DNA of 64,000 nucleotides from contig NZ_CP033070.1 in the NCBI RefSeq assembly GCF_003669035.1, positions 1 to 64,000 on the forward strand, given 5' to 3'. Origin of the DNA: Chryseobacterium sp. 3008163. Its GTDB lineage: Bacteria; Bacteroidota; Bacteroidia; Flavobacteriales; Weeksellaceae. The translations under genes were made by a program, and so were the position numbers. Shown here one piece after another: positions 26,626 to 36,156 of the stretch. The notes below the pieces were generated by a model. It had not been told where the DNA came from. It worked only from the letters and a program-made list of their open reading frames with translations, and made no database searches. Position 1 is the stretch's first letter. Every line of letters begins with the position of its first letter.

Positions 26626-27138
26626 TTAAGCAATTATTAAAATTTCTCTTCTCAAATCTTCAATGGTTGCCCCGATGTAATCATCTCCATTCATATAATT
26701 CATGATGAAAACGGTTTTAAATTCATTAAGATTAGGGTTGTTATTCAAACTTTCGTAAGTTTTGTGAAGCAAATCTATGATGGCGTTTTTAGAATCAACG
26801 ATATTCTGCCATGAATTTTTCGTTAAGTATAATTGTTGAGACGAATTGTATTCAAACTCTTCATTGATGGTACGTTCTGTTAAAAAAACAAACTCGTGAG
26901 CCGCTAAATCTTTATCAAATTTCTGAATTAGATTAGAGGGTTTCATTCGCTCTAAAAAAAGCGTCATTCTTTCGTAAGAATGGGTTTTATTTTCAGAATT
27001 TGATTTTACAGAAAGTAACTTAATCTCCTGATTTTTTAGATTGATGTAGGTATAGACAAATTGTCTCAGCAAAACCAAAAATGGAATCGCCACAATCAAT
27101 GCAAATGCATACGGTAAATAGTCTGAAAAATTTGTCAT
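26626..27138 (-). CDS. Membrane-anchored protein of the DUF7935 type
   Basis: A 170-residue protein with one N-terminal membrane helix (YAFALIVAIPFLVLLRQFVY) and a cytoplasmic helical part containing SYERMTLFLERMKPSNLI, a segment typical of a conserved flavobacterial family I know as DUF7935. The ATG at 27138 (MTNFSDYLPY) is preferred over 27153 because it gives a compact N-terminus before the helix. The function is unknown. It precedes ppa by 23 bases and is probably co-transcribed with it. Confidence 0.68.
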   Translation of the reverse strand: MTNFSDYLPYAFALIVAIPFLVLLRQFVYTYINLKNQEIKLLSVKSNSENKTHSYERMTLFLERMKPSNLIQKFDKDLAAHEFVFLTERTINEEFEYNSSQQLYLTKNSWQNIVDSKNAIIDLLHKTYESLNNNPNLNEFKTVFIMNYMNGDDYIGATIEDLRREILIIA

Positions 27139-27308
27139 AATTTGAGGAAGCAAAATTACTAAATATTTGTTATTTAACCACCATTTTAATAAGTTTTAAT
27201 AAATGCAGTTGAGTCAGCGGTTTAAAGTAAATATGCAACGGATAAAATTATCATTATTAAGAATAAAATTTAACTAAATTTACAGCTTTATTACGCAAAA
27301 TCATAGAA

Positions 27309-28100
27309 ATGTCTCTTAATAATTATATCTCAAAATTAGCTTTCACCTCAAAAATCACCAACAGTTTAAAATCCTGGATATCACTGATTGTAAATTCTAA
27401 GAGATACAGTTCAAGGTTTAAGAAAAAGAATCTGGATTTAAACAACAATGAAACTTTTGTTTATCATTTAAAAGTTGCAAAAAAAAGTTTCGATTTTTAT
27501 TTAAGAACTTTTAAGGGTGATATTGATATTTTCTACGAAGTTTATTGGAAAAAAACGTATGCTGAACATCTTTCAATTTTAAAGAAAGAACCTAAAATAA
27601 TTGTTGATCTGGGAGCGCACATTGGAATAACATCGACCTACTTATCTTTAAAATATCCTGATGCGAAAATATATGCAGTAGAAGCTTCTACAGAAAATTT
27701 CGAACTGCTTAAAAGCAATACGAAATCCTTTAAAAATATAGAATGTATTCATGCTGCAGCATACTTTGAGGATGGTTTTGTCAATTTTTCAAAGAATGAA
27801 TTATCTTACAATCAGAGAATTTCTGAAACAGGTATTTCAACAAAAGCAGTTTCTATTCAAAGTCTGAAAAAAACTTATAATCTGTCAAATATTGATCTAA
27901 TGAAAATCGATATTGAAGGTGGTGAAATTGGTTTGTTAAGTAAAAATAATTCGTGGCTATCTAGCGTTGAAAACATCATTATAGAAATTCACAATCCCTA
28001 TACCGCATCAGATTTAGAAAAAGATCTGAAACCTTTTGGTTTTAAAATAATGCGTGATGAGCATTTTGTTTTTACAGTGGTAAAAGGCTACAATAATTAA
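27309..28100 (+). CDS. FkbM-family methyltransferase
   Basis: A 263-residue SAM-dependent methyltransferase of the FkbM family. Motif I is IIVDLGAHIGITSTYLS, motif II is IYAVEASTENFELLKSN, and LMKIDIEGGEIGLL holds the family's characteristic acidic motif. FkbM enzymes O-methylate sugars or polyketides and are common in glycan or surface-polysaccharide clusters. No such cluster is adjacent, so the acceptor is unknown. The first 75 residues are basic and of uncertain fold. The gene is convergent with the FemAB-like gene (6 bases apart). Confidence 0.85.
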   Translation: MSLNNYISKLAFTSKITNSLKSWISLIVNSKRYSSRFKKKNLDLNNNETFVYHLKVAKKSFDFYLRTFKGDIDIFYEVYWKKTYAEHLSILKKEPKIIVDLGAHIGITSTYLSLKYPDAKIYAVEASTENFELLKSNTKSFKNIECIHAAAYFEDGFVNFSKNELSYNQRISETGISTKAVSIQSLKKTYNLSNIDLMKIDIEGGEIGLLSKNNSWLSSVENIIIEIHNPYTASDLEKDLKPFGFKIMRDEHFVFTVVKGYNN

Positions 28101-28106
28101 AAAAGA

Positions 28107-29000
28107 TTACCCGATTTTTAAAATATTTTTAAGTAAGTCTTTTTTGGAATTGCTTAGGACAGGATACGTTTTCAAAATTGGGCGAAAACCCGTGAAAAAT
28201 TCTTCAATGGAGGGAATTTCGCTTCCTTCAAAATCAAATGTTTTAGAATCAATATTTTTAGAAATAATATAATCTATTAAAAAAGATGATCCGGATAGTT
28301 TTACTGATTTTTTATCATTAAAAGTTCCAAGTAATGCAACTGTACTTTCGTTACTGTACAATGCCAAAGCATTAATAATTTTCTTTCGATAGATAAAAAC
28401 AACTATTTCCAAAAGTTTTGCTTTTTCCAATTCTGAAAATATTTTCATGAATTTCTTTTTATCATTCTCATCTTTAGCACCCAGTGAATTTTCAGTGATA
28501 AAGTTTTCGGCATCTTTGAAATTTATTTTTTGAATCTCTGAATTTTCAAGAATTTCAGTATCTAATCTTAATTTTCTTTTCCGTTTAGGCGAATATCTTT
28601 GCCTTACCAATTCATAGTTTTCGGGATTGATAAGATAATTTTTTCTTCTTTTTAAAGTTTGAGTAAATTGATTAGAATCATTGAAAGCGTAATACCAAAT
28701 TCTATATTTGTTTTCAAAAAAATCTAAAAACTGGTCATTAATAAATACGTCATCCTTTTTCGAAAAAATTCCAAGTTGCTGACAAAGTTTTGGATTAATT
28801 ATAAATTTCAGCCCCAATTTTTTGATATAAGGAACCGGCATCACCGCTTCATAATCATTATAAACCAGCAATTCCCATTTTTTTTCTGAAGTAATATCTA
28901 AGAAATCTTTTGTTGCAGAGTATTTTCGTTGTTCAGAATTTTCTAAGCAATTCGTGTATTTTTCAAAATCTATTTCGTTGTATTTCAGTCTTCTAATCAT
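28107..29000 (-). CDS. FemAB/GNAT-like acyltransferase
   Basis: A 297-residue cytoplasmic protein with the organisation of FemAB-like acetyltransferases: an N-terminal half with VMPVPYIKKLGLKFIINP and YSPKRKRKLRLD, and a C-terminal GNAT-like half with LLEIVVFIYRKKIINALALY and the typical end DFEGSEIPSIEEFFTGFRP. Family members add amino acids or acyl groups to peptidoglycan or lipids; the substrate here is not known. The start codon overlaps the radC stop codon by four bases (ATGA), so the gene is translationally coupled to radC. Confidence 0.72.
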   Translation of the reverse strand: MIRRLKYNEIDFEKYTNCLENSEQRKYSATKDFLDITSEKKWELLVYNDYEAVMPVPYIKKLGLKFIINPKLCQQLGIFSKKDDVFINDQFLDFFENKYRIWYYAFNDSNQFTQTLKRRKNYLINPENYELVRQRYSPKRKRKLRLDTEILENSEIQKINFKDAENFITENSLGAKDENDKKKFMKIFSELEKAKLLEIVVFIYRKKIINALALYSNESTVALLGTFNDKKSVKLSGSSFLIDYIISKNIDSKTFDFEGSEIPSIEEFFTGFRPILKTYPVLSNSKKDLLKNILKIG

Positions 29001-29674
29001 AATATGCCTTCGTCTGCGAAACTTAGATAAGAATTTTGGGTAATGATGAGATGATCAAGAAGCTGAATTTTCATGAGATTTCCTGCTTCCTGTATCTTTT
29101 TTGTAATATTAATGTCTTCAGCGCTTGGTTTTAAGTTGCCTGAAGGATGATTATGTGAAATGATAATTCCCGTAGCAAAATGTTCTAAGGCTGTTTTAAA
29201 AACAATACGAATATCCACAATTGATTGGTTGATTCCGCCTTGTGTGAGCTGTGAAATATGGATTACTTTGTTGCTCTGATTCAGAAAAACTGCCCAAAAC
29301 TCTTCTGTTCTGAGGTCTGCCAAATGAAGTTTCAGAATTTGATAAGCATCTTTACTGCTTGAAATTTGTGGTTTTTCGGGAATTTCTTGTGCAGCTCTTC
29401 GTCTTCCTATTTCTAAAGCAGTTGCGATGGAAATTGCTTTTACTTCGCCCACACCTTTAAATTTAGTTAGATCTTTTATTGTCAATAAACTTAATTGATG
29501 CCAATTATTATCAACCGATGATAATATTTTTCTTGCCAATTCCACTGCTGTTTCATCTCTGCTTCCGCTGCCCATGATAATTGCCAAAAGTTCAGAATCA
29601 GAAAGTGAATTTTTACCTTTCAGTAAAAATTTTTCTCTGGGTCTGTCGTCTTCGGCAAGAAATTTTATAGACAT
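28997..29674 (-). CDS. radC: RadC family (JAB/MPN domain) protein
   Basis: A 225-residue RadC protein. A helix-hairpin-helix region (LLTIKDLTKFKGVGEVKAIS) is followed by a JAB/MPN metalloprotease-like domain with the zinc motif SHNHPSGN ... S..D (His174, His176, Asp187). Despite its name, the role of RadC in DNA repair is not established. It is the middle gene of a probable three-gene operon: L,D-transpeptidase-like gene 28 bases upstream, FemAB-like gene overlapping downstream. Confidence 0.93.
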   Translation of the reverse strand: MSIKFLAEDDRPREKFLLKGKNSLSDSELLAIIMGSGSRDETAVELARKILSSVDNNWHQLSLLTIKDLTKFKGVGEVKAISIATALEIGRRRAAQEIPEKPQISSSKDAYQILKLHLADLRTEEFWAVFLNQSNKVIHISQLTQGGINQSIVDIRIVFKTALEHFATGIIISHNHPSGNLKPSAEDINITKKIQEAGNLMKIQLLDHLIITQNSYLSFADEGIL

Positions 29675-29702
29675 GATTTAGTTTAGATATTAGTTTTTAG
29701 AT

Positions 29703-30278
29703 TTAATAAAACGCAAATAAAATAATTGGCTTTTTTGATTGGTCAATATATTTTGCAGTTTGATTAAAGGCAATTTTTGATAACATGGGACAGCCAAGAC
29801 TTAAACAAGCTAAATTTTCAGATTCCTGATTTGGAATGCAATCAAAAGAATGAAGAACGATGGCACGTTGCATTGCATTATTATTGGTAGAATCAAGACC
29901 TTGTAATCTGTAAGCTTTGCCAAACTTGCCTACATAACTTTCACGGATTTCATATTTTCCTAAAGAAGATTGATAAGAGCCTTCTACATTAGAAAATTTC
30001 AAATCATTTGATCTGGATATTACAGAACCAGAACCGTGAGAAACAATTGCTTTCTGCAAAAATTTATCATTCTTTAAATCGTAAACAAAGTATCTGTATT
30101 TCCCGGAATGCATTTTAAAATTAATAAAAACGGCAATTTCCTGGTTGTAATTTTTTCCTTTCAGAAAATCTTTAATTTCTGATATTTTTGTTGCCGGCAA
30201 AACCAACTGACTCTGTTGAGATTGGGTTTTGGAACATGAAATAATAAAAAGAAACAAGAAAATAAATTGTTTCATCAT
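29703..30278 (-). CDS. Murein L,D-transpeptidase catalytic domain family protein (YkuD_2)
   Basis: A 191-residue exported protein. The N-terminus is a signal peptide with a possible lipobox (FLFIISCSK), so it may be a lipoprotein. The mature domain has GKYRYFVYDLKNDKFL, the HGSGSV region, VLHSFDCIPN and the catalytic cysteine in SLGCPML, which matches the YkuD_2 group related to L,D-transpeptidases of the cell wall. Its function in crosslinking is inferred only. The ATG at 30275, one codon in, is an equal alternative start. A promoter lies just upstream. Confidence 0.83.
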   Translation of the reverse strand: MMKQFIFLFLFIISCSKTQSQQSQLVLPATKISEIKDFLKGKNYNQEIAVFINFKMHSGKYRYFVYDLKNDKFLQKAIVSHGSGSVISRSNDLKFSNVEGSYQSSLGKYEIRESYVGKFGKAYRLQGLDSTNNNAMQRAIVLHSFDCIPNQESENLACLSLGCPMLSKIAFNQTAKYIDQSKKPIILFAFY

Positions 30279-30301
30279 CAGAAATTGTGTTTAATTTTTT
30301 A

Positions 30302-30333
30302 CAAATTTATGTAGTATTTAAAGCTATCAGCAA
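30302..30333 (-). promoter_or_regulatory. Promoter of the L,D-transpeptidase/radC operon
   Basis: On the minus strand TAAATTTG (complement of 30302-30309) is an exact -7 box and TTG (complement of 30331-30333) lies 21 bases upstream. Confidence 0.45.
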
Positions 30334-30351
30334 AAGCTAATTGTAATAAAC

Positions 30352-31020
30352 TTATTCTATAATCAGTCCGTCTTTCATGACCAATTTTCGGTCTGTGATT
30401 TCAGCTAAATTGGGATTATGTGTTACAATTACAAAAGTCTGGTTATATTTATCTCTCAAATCAAAAAACAATCTGTGTAAATCGTCAGCGTTTTTTGAGT
30501 CTAAATTTCCCGTCGGCTCATCTGCGTAAATAATTTTAGGAGAATTTATTAAAGCTCTTGCCACAGCTACTCTTTGCGCTTCACCACCCGACAACTGATT
30601 CGGTTTGTGATGAAGTCTTTGAGCAATTTTCAAGTCTTCAAATAAATCATACGCTTTTTCAATCGCTTCCTTTTCATTGGCTCCTGCAATTTTTGTTGGA
30701 ATTAAAACGTTTTCCAATGCTGTGAATTCCGGCAATAGCTGATGAAACTGAAATACAAAGCCAATGTTCTGATTTCTGAATCTCGAAATCTGCTTATCAC
30801 TCATGTTGATAAATGATTCTCCATTGAGCTCAATTTCTGTATGATAGTTTTTAGGGTTTGAAGGGCTGTCTAAAGTTCCTAAAATCTGTAAAAGTGTAGA
30901 TTTTCCCGCTCCGGATTCTCCAACAATAGAAACGACTTCACCCGCTTTGATGTGAAGGTCTACTCCTTTTAAAACTTCCAGATTACCATAAGATTTATGG
31001 ATATTACTTGCTCTAATCAT
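30352..31020 (-). CDS. ABC transporter ATP-binding protein (LolD-like)
   Basis: A 222-residue ATPase subunit. Walker A is GESGAGKST (residues 34-42), Q-loop [10 protein letters not shown], signature LSGGEAQR (143-150), Walker [10 protein letters not shown] (163-171) and the switch His in VTHNP. It is most similar in form to LolD/MacB-type ATPases, which move lipoproteins or substrates across the envelope with separate membrane subunits. No membrane partner is encoded next to it, so its partner must lie elsewhere in the genome, as is usual for this gene in flavobacteria. Confidence 0.9.
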   Translation of the reverse strand: MIRASNIHKSYGNLEVLKGVDLHIKAGEVVSIVGESGAGKSTLLQILGTLDSPSNPKNYHTEIELNGESFINMSDKQISRFRNQNIGFVFQFHQLLPEFTALENVLIPTKIAGANEKEAIEKAYDLFEDLKIAQRLHHKPNQLSGGEAQRVAVARALINSPKIIYADEPTGNLDSKNADDLHRLFFDLRDKYNQTFVIVTHNPNLAEITDRKLVMKDGLIIE

Positions 31021-31096
31021 GCTTCAAAAATAGTGATTTTTTTTTGCTTTTAGCTTCTTGTGATCAGCTTTTAGTATCATTGATTTAATTAAAAAA

Positions 31097-32254
31097 TTAT
31101 CCTTTTTTAATGATGATTCTAAAGGTTGTTCCTTTTCCTACTTCAGTTTGAGAAATTTTTATGTCACCGTTGTGGTATTCCTGCACTACTCTTTTGGCTA
31201 AACTTAAACCCAATCCCCAACCACGTTTTTTTGTCGAATAACCTGGTTTGAATGCGTTTTGAGCCTGATATTTTGTCATTCCGCTGCCGTTGTCTTTTAC
31301 TTCTATTAAAATATTTTTGTTGCGTTCAAAAACCGACATTTGTAAAACACCCTCACCTTTCATTGCATCCACGGCGTTTTTGACTAAATTTTCTATCACC
31401 CAACTCATCAGTATTTTATTGTGCGGAACCAAAATATTATATGTTGGAAGCAAAAGCGTAAAGTTTATTTTCTTTGAAATTCTTGTTTTTAAATAATCAT
31501 AATTCTCCCGAATGGTTTCATTGAAATTCATATCATTCAACTCGGGAACCGAACCAATTTTAGAGAATCTTTCAGAAATTGTCCTTAATCTTTCTATATC
31601 TTTTTCTATTTCCTGTACACCGTCAGAATCCGTATTTTCAAGTTTCATAATTTCCATCCAGCCCATCATTGATGATAATGGAGTTCCAATTTGATGCGCT
31701 GTTTCTTTTGCTAAACCTGCCCAAAGATAGCCTTCATCAGTTTTCTTTACCGTTCTTAAAAACCAAAATGAAAACAGGAAATAACAAAGCACAAAGAAGC
31801 CTAAAAGAAATGGAGAATATTGTAAATTATTCAGAATCTTTGAGTTATCATAATAAAGAAACTGATTGTTGCCATTAGAAAATTCAAGTTCAATAGGCGG
31901 ATATTTTTTCGCCATTCTTTTTGCCAAAGAAACAATCTCCTGATCATTATTGTCAAATTCTTTTGAAATATTTTTGTGCTCAATAATCTGATCATTTTTA
32001 TCTAAAATAATAACCGGAATCGAAGTATTTGAACTATAAATTGTCAGAAGCAATGACTGAACTTCCAAACTTGGGGCTGTAGCTTCCTGCTGAAATTTTA
32101 TAGCACTCACCAAAATATCAACTCTTCGCACTTCCTCCTTTCTTAAGTAATTAATTACCAGAGTAGATGCAATGACAATTGCAATGACAACTAAGGTCAT
32201 CAGAGAAAAAATAAACCAGTTGTTGAATCTGGAAAATATGGATCTTTTTTTCAA
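31097..32254 (-). CDS. Sensor histidine kinase
   Basis: A 385-residue membrane histidine kinase. Two membrane helices (about residues 13-35 and 148-166) flank an extracytoplasmic domain of about 110 residues. The phospho-acceptor is His187 in LAKETAHQIGTPLSSMMGW, followed by the N box NLVKNAVDAM, G1 VKDNGSGM and G2 GWGLGLSLAKRV. No response regulator is encoded nearby, so it is an orphan here. It starts 7 bases after the D,D-carboxypeptidase gene, so a link to cell-wall stress is plausible but not shown. Confidence 0.9.
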   Translation of the reverse strand: MKKRSIFSRFNNWFIFSLMTLVVIAIVIASTLVINYLRKEEVRRVDILVSAIKFQQEATAPSLEVQSLLLTIYSSNTSIPVIILDKNDQIIEHKNISKEFDNNDQEIVSLAKRMAKKYPPIELEFSNGNNQFLYYDNSKILNNLQYSPFLLGFFVLCYFLFSFWFLRTVKKTDEGYLWAGLAKETAHQIGTPLSSMMGWMEIMKLENTDSDGVQEIEKDIERLRTISERFSKIGSVPELNDMNFNETIRENYDYLKTRISKKINFTLLLPTYNILVPHNKILMSWVIENLVKNAVDAMKGEGVLQMSVFERNKNILIEVKDNGSGMTKYQAQNAFKPGYSTKKRGWGLGLSLAKRVVQEYHNGDIKISQTEVGKGTTFRIIIKKG

Positions 32255-32261
32255 TTAAATT

Positions 32262-33635
32262 TTATTTTAAAACATTTAAAATTTTCTGCAATTCTGTACT
32301 TCCGCTTCCCTGATAATTATTGATGATAATGGCGTAAATGTATTTCTTTCCATCTTTTGAAGTGTGATAACCTGCATAAGATTTTGTATCTCTCATTGTT
32401 CCGCTTTTCATTTTCATGCCGTTGTCCTGAGTAGGAAATCCGTCGTAATAAGATTCAAACCAAGCCTGTTTTTTAGCATAAATTAAGGCCTGCACTTCCG
32501 CTTTTGCAGAGACATAATTTTGTGGTGAAAGTCCGCTTCCATCAGCAAAATTAATCATGTTTGAATTAATTCCCTTTGATTTCCAGAATTCATTTAGATA
32601 AGCAATTCCGCTTTTGAAACTTGGGTTTCCTTTTTTTTCTTTGCCTAAAGTTTTGATTAAATTTTCCCCGTACATATTCACAGATTTTCTCAGAAACCAG
32701 TAAACGATTTTATCTAATGTCGGTGATTCGTAAGTAAGAATGATATTAGATTTAGGAAATTTTAGAGCAGATTTTCCGTCCAATTCAATTTGAGAATTTG
32801 TCAGAACTTTTCCCAAAAATTCAATTTCGGAATCTTTCAGCCATTTTTGAACTTCTACACCCAATTGCAACGGCGGATTCGGAACAGAACCTGAAACTGT
32901 GGTTACTTTTCCGGCAGGTAAGCTTCCATTAATTAAAGCAACATCAGAATGTGGAGCTGTAAAAATCAAACTTTGATCTGAACTTCCCGTTGCTTTCAGA
33001 TCATTCAGCCATTTGATTCCGGCTAAAGGATAAGAGAAACTTTTAAAATCTGTTCCGTTGATATTGATGTCAAACTGATTTTCGCGCCAATTAACTCCCC
33101 AAACTCCGGCGCCATAATAATTACCCAAATCATCCCATGGCCAGCCTCCGGGAATTGTCTGATGGTCAAAATAAGAATCATCAATAATCAAATCACCGGA
33201 AATTTTTGTAATTCCTGATTTTTTGATGGCTTCTAACAATTTTTGTTTGAAATTTTCAGGCTTATAGCCTTCATAACGCCAACTTCCCAATGTAGGATCT
33301 CCGTTTGAAGTAATGAAGAGATTTCCGTTTAAACTTCCATTAGAAATCGTTCCTGAATATGCTGACGTCGTTTTGTAAGTGTAATTTTTACCTAAAGTTT
33401 CCAAAGCAGCGGCTGCGGTAAATATTTTTTGCGTAGAAGCCGTTGATAAACCTTTATTTCCCTGATATTCGTAAACTAAATTTCCATTTTCATCTGAAAC
33501 GTAAAAAGATAAGCTTGATGAAACTGCTGTAGAAGAGTTCATCAGATTTTTTGTGGCATCATCTAATTTCTGGCTGATATTTTGAGCAAAAATTATTTGG
33601 GTTGAAAGTATAAATACGGCAAACGATTTTTTCAT
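32262..33635 (-). CDS. dacB: D-alanyl-D-alanine carboxypeptidase/endopeptidase (PBP4, family S13)
   Basis: A 457-residue periplasmic penicillin-binding protein. The signal peptide ends QIIFAQ. The active-site Ser67 is in STASTQKIF (SxxK), the second motif region is DGSGLSPQNYVS and the third is MKSGTMRD. The large insertion between the first two motifs is typical of class C PBP4/DacB. It trims or cuts peptide crosslinks of murein. CAAATATA at 33652-33659 (TATATTTG on the coding strand) is a possible -7 box. The sensor kinase follows after 7 bases, so the two are one operon. Confidence 0.9.
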   Translation of the reverse strand: MKKSFAVFILSTQIIFAQNISQKLDDATKNLMNSSTAVSSSLSFYVSDENGNLVYEYQGNKGLSTASTQKIFTAAAALETLGKNYTYKTTSAYSGTISNGSLNGNLFITSNGDPTLGSWRYEGYKPENFKQKLLEAIKKSGITKISGDLIIDDSYFDHQTIPGGWPWDDLGNYYGAGVWGVNWRENQFDININGTDFKSFSYPLAGIKWLNDLKATGSSDQSLIFTAPHSDVALINGSLPAGKVTTVSGSVPNPPLQLGVEVQKWLKDSEIEFLGKVLTNSQIELDGKSALKFPKSNIILTYESPTLDKIVYWFLRKSVNMYGENLIKTLGKEKKGNPSFKSGIAYLNEFWKSKGINSNMINFADGSGLSPQNYVSAKAEVQALIYAKKQAWFESYYDGFPTQDNGMKMKSGTMRDTKSYAGYHTSKDGKKYIYAIIINNYQGSGSTELQKILNVLK

Positions 33636-33682
33636 GAAAGAAATGTTTATTCAAATATAATTTTTAATTATTGCAATTTTAT

Positions 33683-34558
33683 TTATAAATCCATTTCTTG
33701 CAACTCTTTCTTGTATTTTTCGAGTTCTTCATCATTAAAGAGAAATTTAAAATCCGGAAGTTTTTCAAATGATTTGTCAAACTGTCTAACTTTTTCGTCG
33801 TCATCTTCATCAATAAAAAGATCCATCTGGATTTCTTTTATGTATTCCAATTTATTGTCATAATATTTTAAAAGAGAATTATTCCATGATTCTTTAATGC
33901 ATCTTAAGCAACGATTTTCAAAAACTGATTTATATCCGCAAATTTCACAATCTTTTAAATTTTCGAACATTGACTTAACATATGTTTTATCTTCAATTGA
34001 AAAAAGATGCTGAGGAATTGAATTTAATAACAAATAAAAATTAGGTTCCCAACGGGCAAAGTGGAATGTTTTTTCTCTATCCGTAAACGAAGATGAAATA
34101 TATAATGTCATTTGACTGTAGGAATTCCGAACATCAATTCTACTAATTTCATTAGTATTAAAAACATATTTGTCATTAATTTTCACATCATCATTATCAA
34201 TTTCAAGAATATTAATCGTTTCCACATAATGATCAAAGCATAGGGTTGTTTCCCAAGAATTTACAAATCTACCTTTTCCTTCCTTTCCGCATTTCTCACA
34301 AGTTTTTCCTGAGAGTCTTATGTATTTACTTTTAATTTCCTGAATCTTTTTATTTAAAGCTTCATCAGGAGATGAAATGTAGCAACGTAATCCTCCAAAT
34401 TTTTCTTTTCCAAATACTTTTTCATCTAAATTCCAACCAGCAATACAGAATTCATATAGCATTTCTCTAATTAACGAATGCCACCCTGAACCATTTATCG
34501 AAAAGTTTGATAAATTGCTTTCAATAAATTGATCTATTGCGTCTTTAGAAAATTCCAT
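33683..34558 (-). CDS. Protein with two zinc-finger-like cysteine clusters, function unknown
   Basis: A 291-residue soluble protein with no signal peptide. A first cluster, Cys87-x2-Cys90 with Cys107-x2-His110 (TCEKCGKEG, LCFDH), and a second, Cys204, Cys207, Cys217, Cys220 (DCEICGYKS, RCLRC), are likely zinc sites. The N-terminal part (GWHSLIREMLYEFCIAGW, KFGGLRCYI) looks like a conserved domain seen in uncharacterised proteins. The C-terminus is highly acidic (DLFIDEDDDEK). I cannot name a family. It starts 5 bases after the peptidase E gene and is probably co-transcribed with it. Confidence 0.65.
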   Translation of the reverse strand: MEFSKDAIDQFIESNLSNFSINGSGWHSLIREMLYEFCIAGWNLDEKVFGKEKFGGLRCYISSPDEALNKKIQEIKSKYIRLSGKTCEKCGKEGKGRFVNSWETTLCFDHYVETINILEIDNDDVKINDKYVFNTNEISRIDVRNSYSQMTLYISSSFTDREKTFHFARWEPNFYLLLNSIPQHLFSIEDKTYVKSMFENLKDCEICGYKSVFENRCLRCIKESWNNSLLKYYDNKLEYIKEIQMDLFIDEDDDEKVRQFDKSFEKLPDFKFLFNDEELEKYKKELQEMDL

Positions 34559-34563
34559 AATGA

Positions 34564-35255
34564 TTAAAGTTCTGTTCCTGATTCAATTTCGTAAGGCTCT
34601 TTCCCTTTCTCAAAAATCCTCGTCAGTTCGCTTCCATCAACAGTAATTGTATCACCTATTCGTCTGATCCAGTTTCCTTCACGAAGTCCGACAACTTTGA
34701 TGTCGTTTTGGGTTAAAAATTCTTTAATACGGGTTTCTCTCGTTTCTCCGTTATGTTTTAAATCCGGATTGGGGTCGAGATAATGCGGATTGATATTGAA
34801 AGGAACCAATCCCATGCACTCAAAACTTGATGGATAAACAATGGGCATATCGTTCGTGGTTTTCATGTTTTGTCCGCCAATATTACTTCCGGAACTGCAT
34901 CCTAAATAAGCTTTTCCGTTTTCTACGTTTTGCTTTAAAACAGACATCAGATTTTCTTCATGTAACGTTTTAACTAATAAAAATGTATTTCCACCGCCAG
35001 TAAAATATCCTTTTACTGAATTTAGGGCTTCGATTTTATCTTCAAATTCATGCAACCCTTTTACTTTAATATTTATTGTTTCGAAAAAGATTTTGCTTTT
35101 GCGGTGTAATCATCATGTGAAATCCCGCCGGGTCTTGCGAATGGAATAAAGATGATTTCGTCAATTCCTTTATATAAATCAATAAGTTCTTCTTTTAAAT
35201 ATTCAAGATACTCTCCACCAAAAAGTGTAGAAGTCGAGGCTAATATAATGTTCAT
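34564..35255 (-). CDS. pepE: Dipeptidase E, family S51 (frameshifted)
   Basis: Peptidase E, a cytoplasmic serine dipeptidase that cleaves Asp-X dipeptides, 230 residues when repaired. The start is the ATG at 35255 (MNIILASTSTLFGG). Family features are FIPFARPGG, KGYFTGGGNTFLL, the nucleophile region LGCSSGSNIGG and VGLREGNWI. The frame is lost at the A run 35084-35088: one more A there restores SFFETINIKVKGLHEF and joins two open pieces. The gene is followed 5 bases later by the zinc-cluster protein. The break is most likely a sequencing error. Confidence 0.85.
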
Positions 35256-35442
35256 AAGATGAAAGATAATAGATTTGTTATGAAACAAAGATAAACTCAA
35301 ACAAGGTAAGAATCAAAAAATACGCTAAAAAAAGTGTGATAACTGTTAATACCTTCAAAAAAAACTTAAAGGTTCTAAAACTTTCTTTTTAATGGAATTA
35401 TTCTTGAACTTCAATATTTACAATTTTAAAAATGTAAGAAAT

Positions 35443-36003
35443 ATGAAAACGATTAAAATTAATACTAAGCAATTATTTGTAGGTTTAATGATGATAGGAA
35501 GTACAGGAGCTCTTGTTGCCCAAACTTCGCCAAAAACAGACAGTGTGAAAGTTACTGCTTCTACTACAGCTCAGGTACAAACAAATCCCGTGATTGAGGG
35601 GTTAAAAAAGCAAATTGAGGCAAATCCGAAAGATACGGAAGCATTAGCAAAATTGGCTACAGCGTATCAGGATGCATCAGACTGGACAAATGCAGTGGAT
35701 ACATGGAAAAAAATATCTGTCTTGTTACCAGATTGGGCGCCTTCTTATTACAGCCAAGCTTATGCATATCAATCTGCTAAAGATGATGCCAATGCAAAAC
35801 TTGCATACGAAAAATATATCGCGACTGTAAAACCTACAGAGATCGAACAGAATAAGAAAAATCTTGCTTATGCGTACTTTTATATTGCGTTTGCAGAACA
35901 AAAAAGCGATCCTACAAAAGCAAAAGAACATATTGCTAAATCTATAGAATACGATCCTACAAATCAGGATGCTGTAAAACTCAACCAAGCTTTAAATTCA
36001 TAG
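35443..36003 (+). CDS. Secreted TPR-repeat protein
   Basis: A 186-residue exported protein. The ATG at 35443 gives a signal peptide (MKTIKINTKQLFVGLMMIGS, cleaved near LVAQ); the frame extends upstream to 35392 without such a signal. The mature part has about three tetratricopeptide repeats (DTEALAKLATAYQDASDWTN, WAPSYYSQAYAYQSAKDDAN, KNLAYAYFYIAFAEQKSDPT), a protein-interaction fold. Partner and role are unknown. It is monocistronic with a terminator immediately downstream. Confidence 0.8.
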   Translation: MKTIKINTKQLFVGLMMIGSTGALVAQTSPKTDSVKVTASTTAQVQTNPVIEGLKKQIEANPKDTEALAKLATAYQDASDWTNAVDTWKKISVLLPDWAPSYYSQAYAYQSAKDDANAKLAYEKYIATVKPTEIEQNKKNLAYAYFYIAFAEQKSDPTKAKEHIAKSIEYDPTNQDAVKLNQALNS

Positions 36004-36008
36004 TTAAA

Positions 36009-36040
36009 AATAAAGCCAAGGCAATTGCTTTGGCTTTATT
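36009..36040 (+). terminator. Terminator of the TPR gene
   Basis: Arms AATAAAGCCAA (36009-36019) and TTGGCTTTATT (36030-36040) form a stable hairpin 6 bases after the stop codon. Confidence 0.7.
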
Positions 36041-36066
36041 GAATAAAATAATATTGAAATATAAAT

Positions 36067-36156
36067 TTATTGAATTCTTTTTAAAGGAATTCCAATAATA
36101 GTATTCGAGGAAGCGGTATTATTGGAGGAATTAGTAGAGTATGCTACAATAGACAT
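36067..36156 (-). CDS. Possible 29-residue peptide (doubtful)
   Basis: The frame runs from an ATG complementary to 36154-36156 and encodes MSIVAYSTNSSNNTASSNTI followed by IGIPLKRIQ. The composition is Ser/Asn/Thr-rich, unlike random reading of local AT-rich DNA. A short frame just upstream (MNTEDDNITQ) could join it with a one-base shift. Nothing else supports it; chance is quite possible. Confidence 0.2.
   Translation of the reverse strand: MSIVAYSTNSSNNTASSNTIIGIPLKRIQ

Noticed and set aside
35073..35300. Separate 75-codon gene upstream of peptidase E
   Set aside because: It is the N-terminal part of peptidase E (MNIILASTSTLFGG) cut by one missing base.
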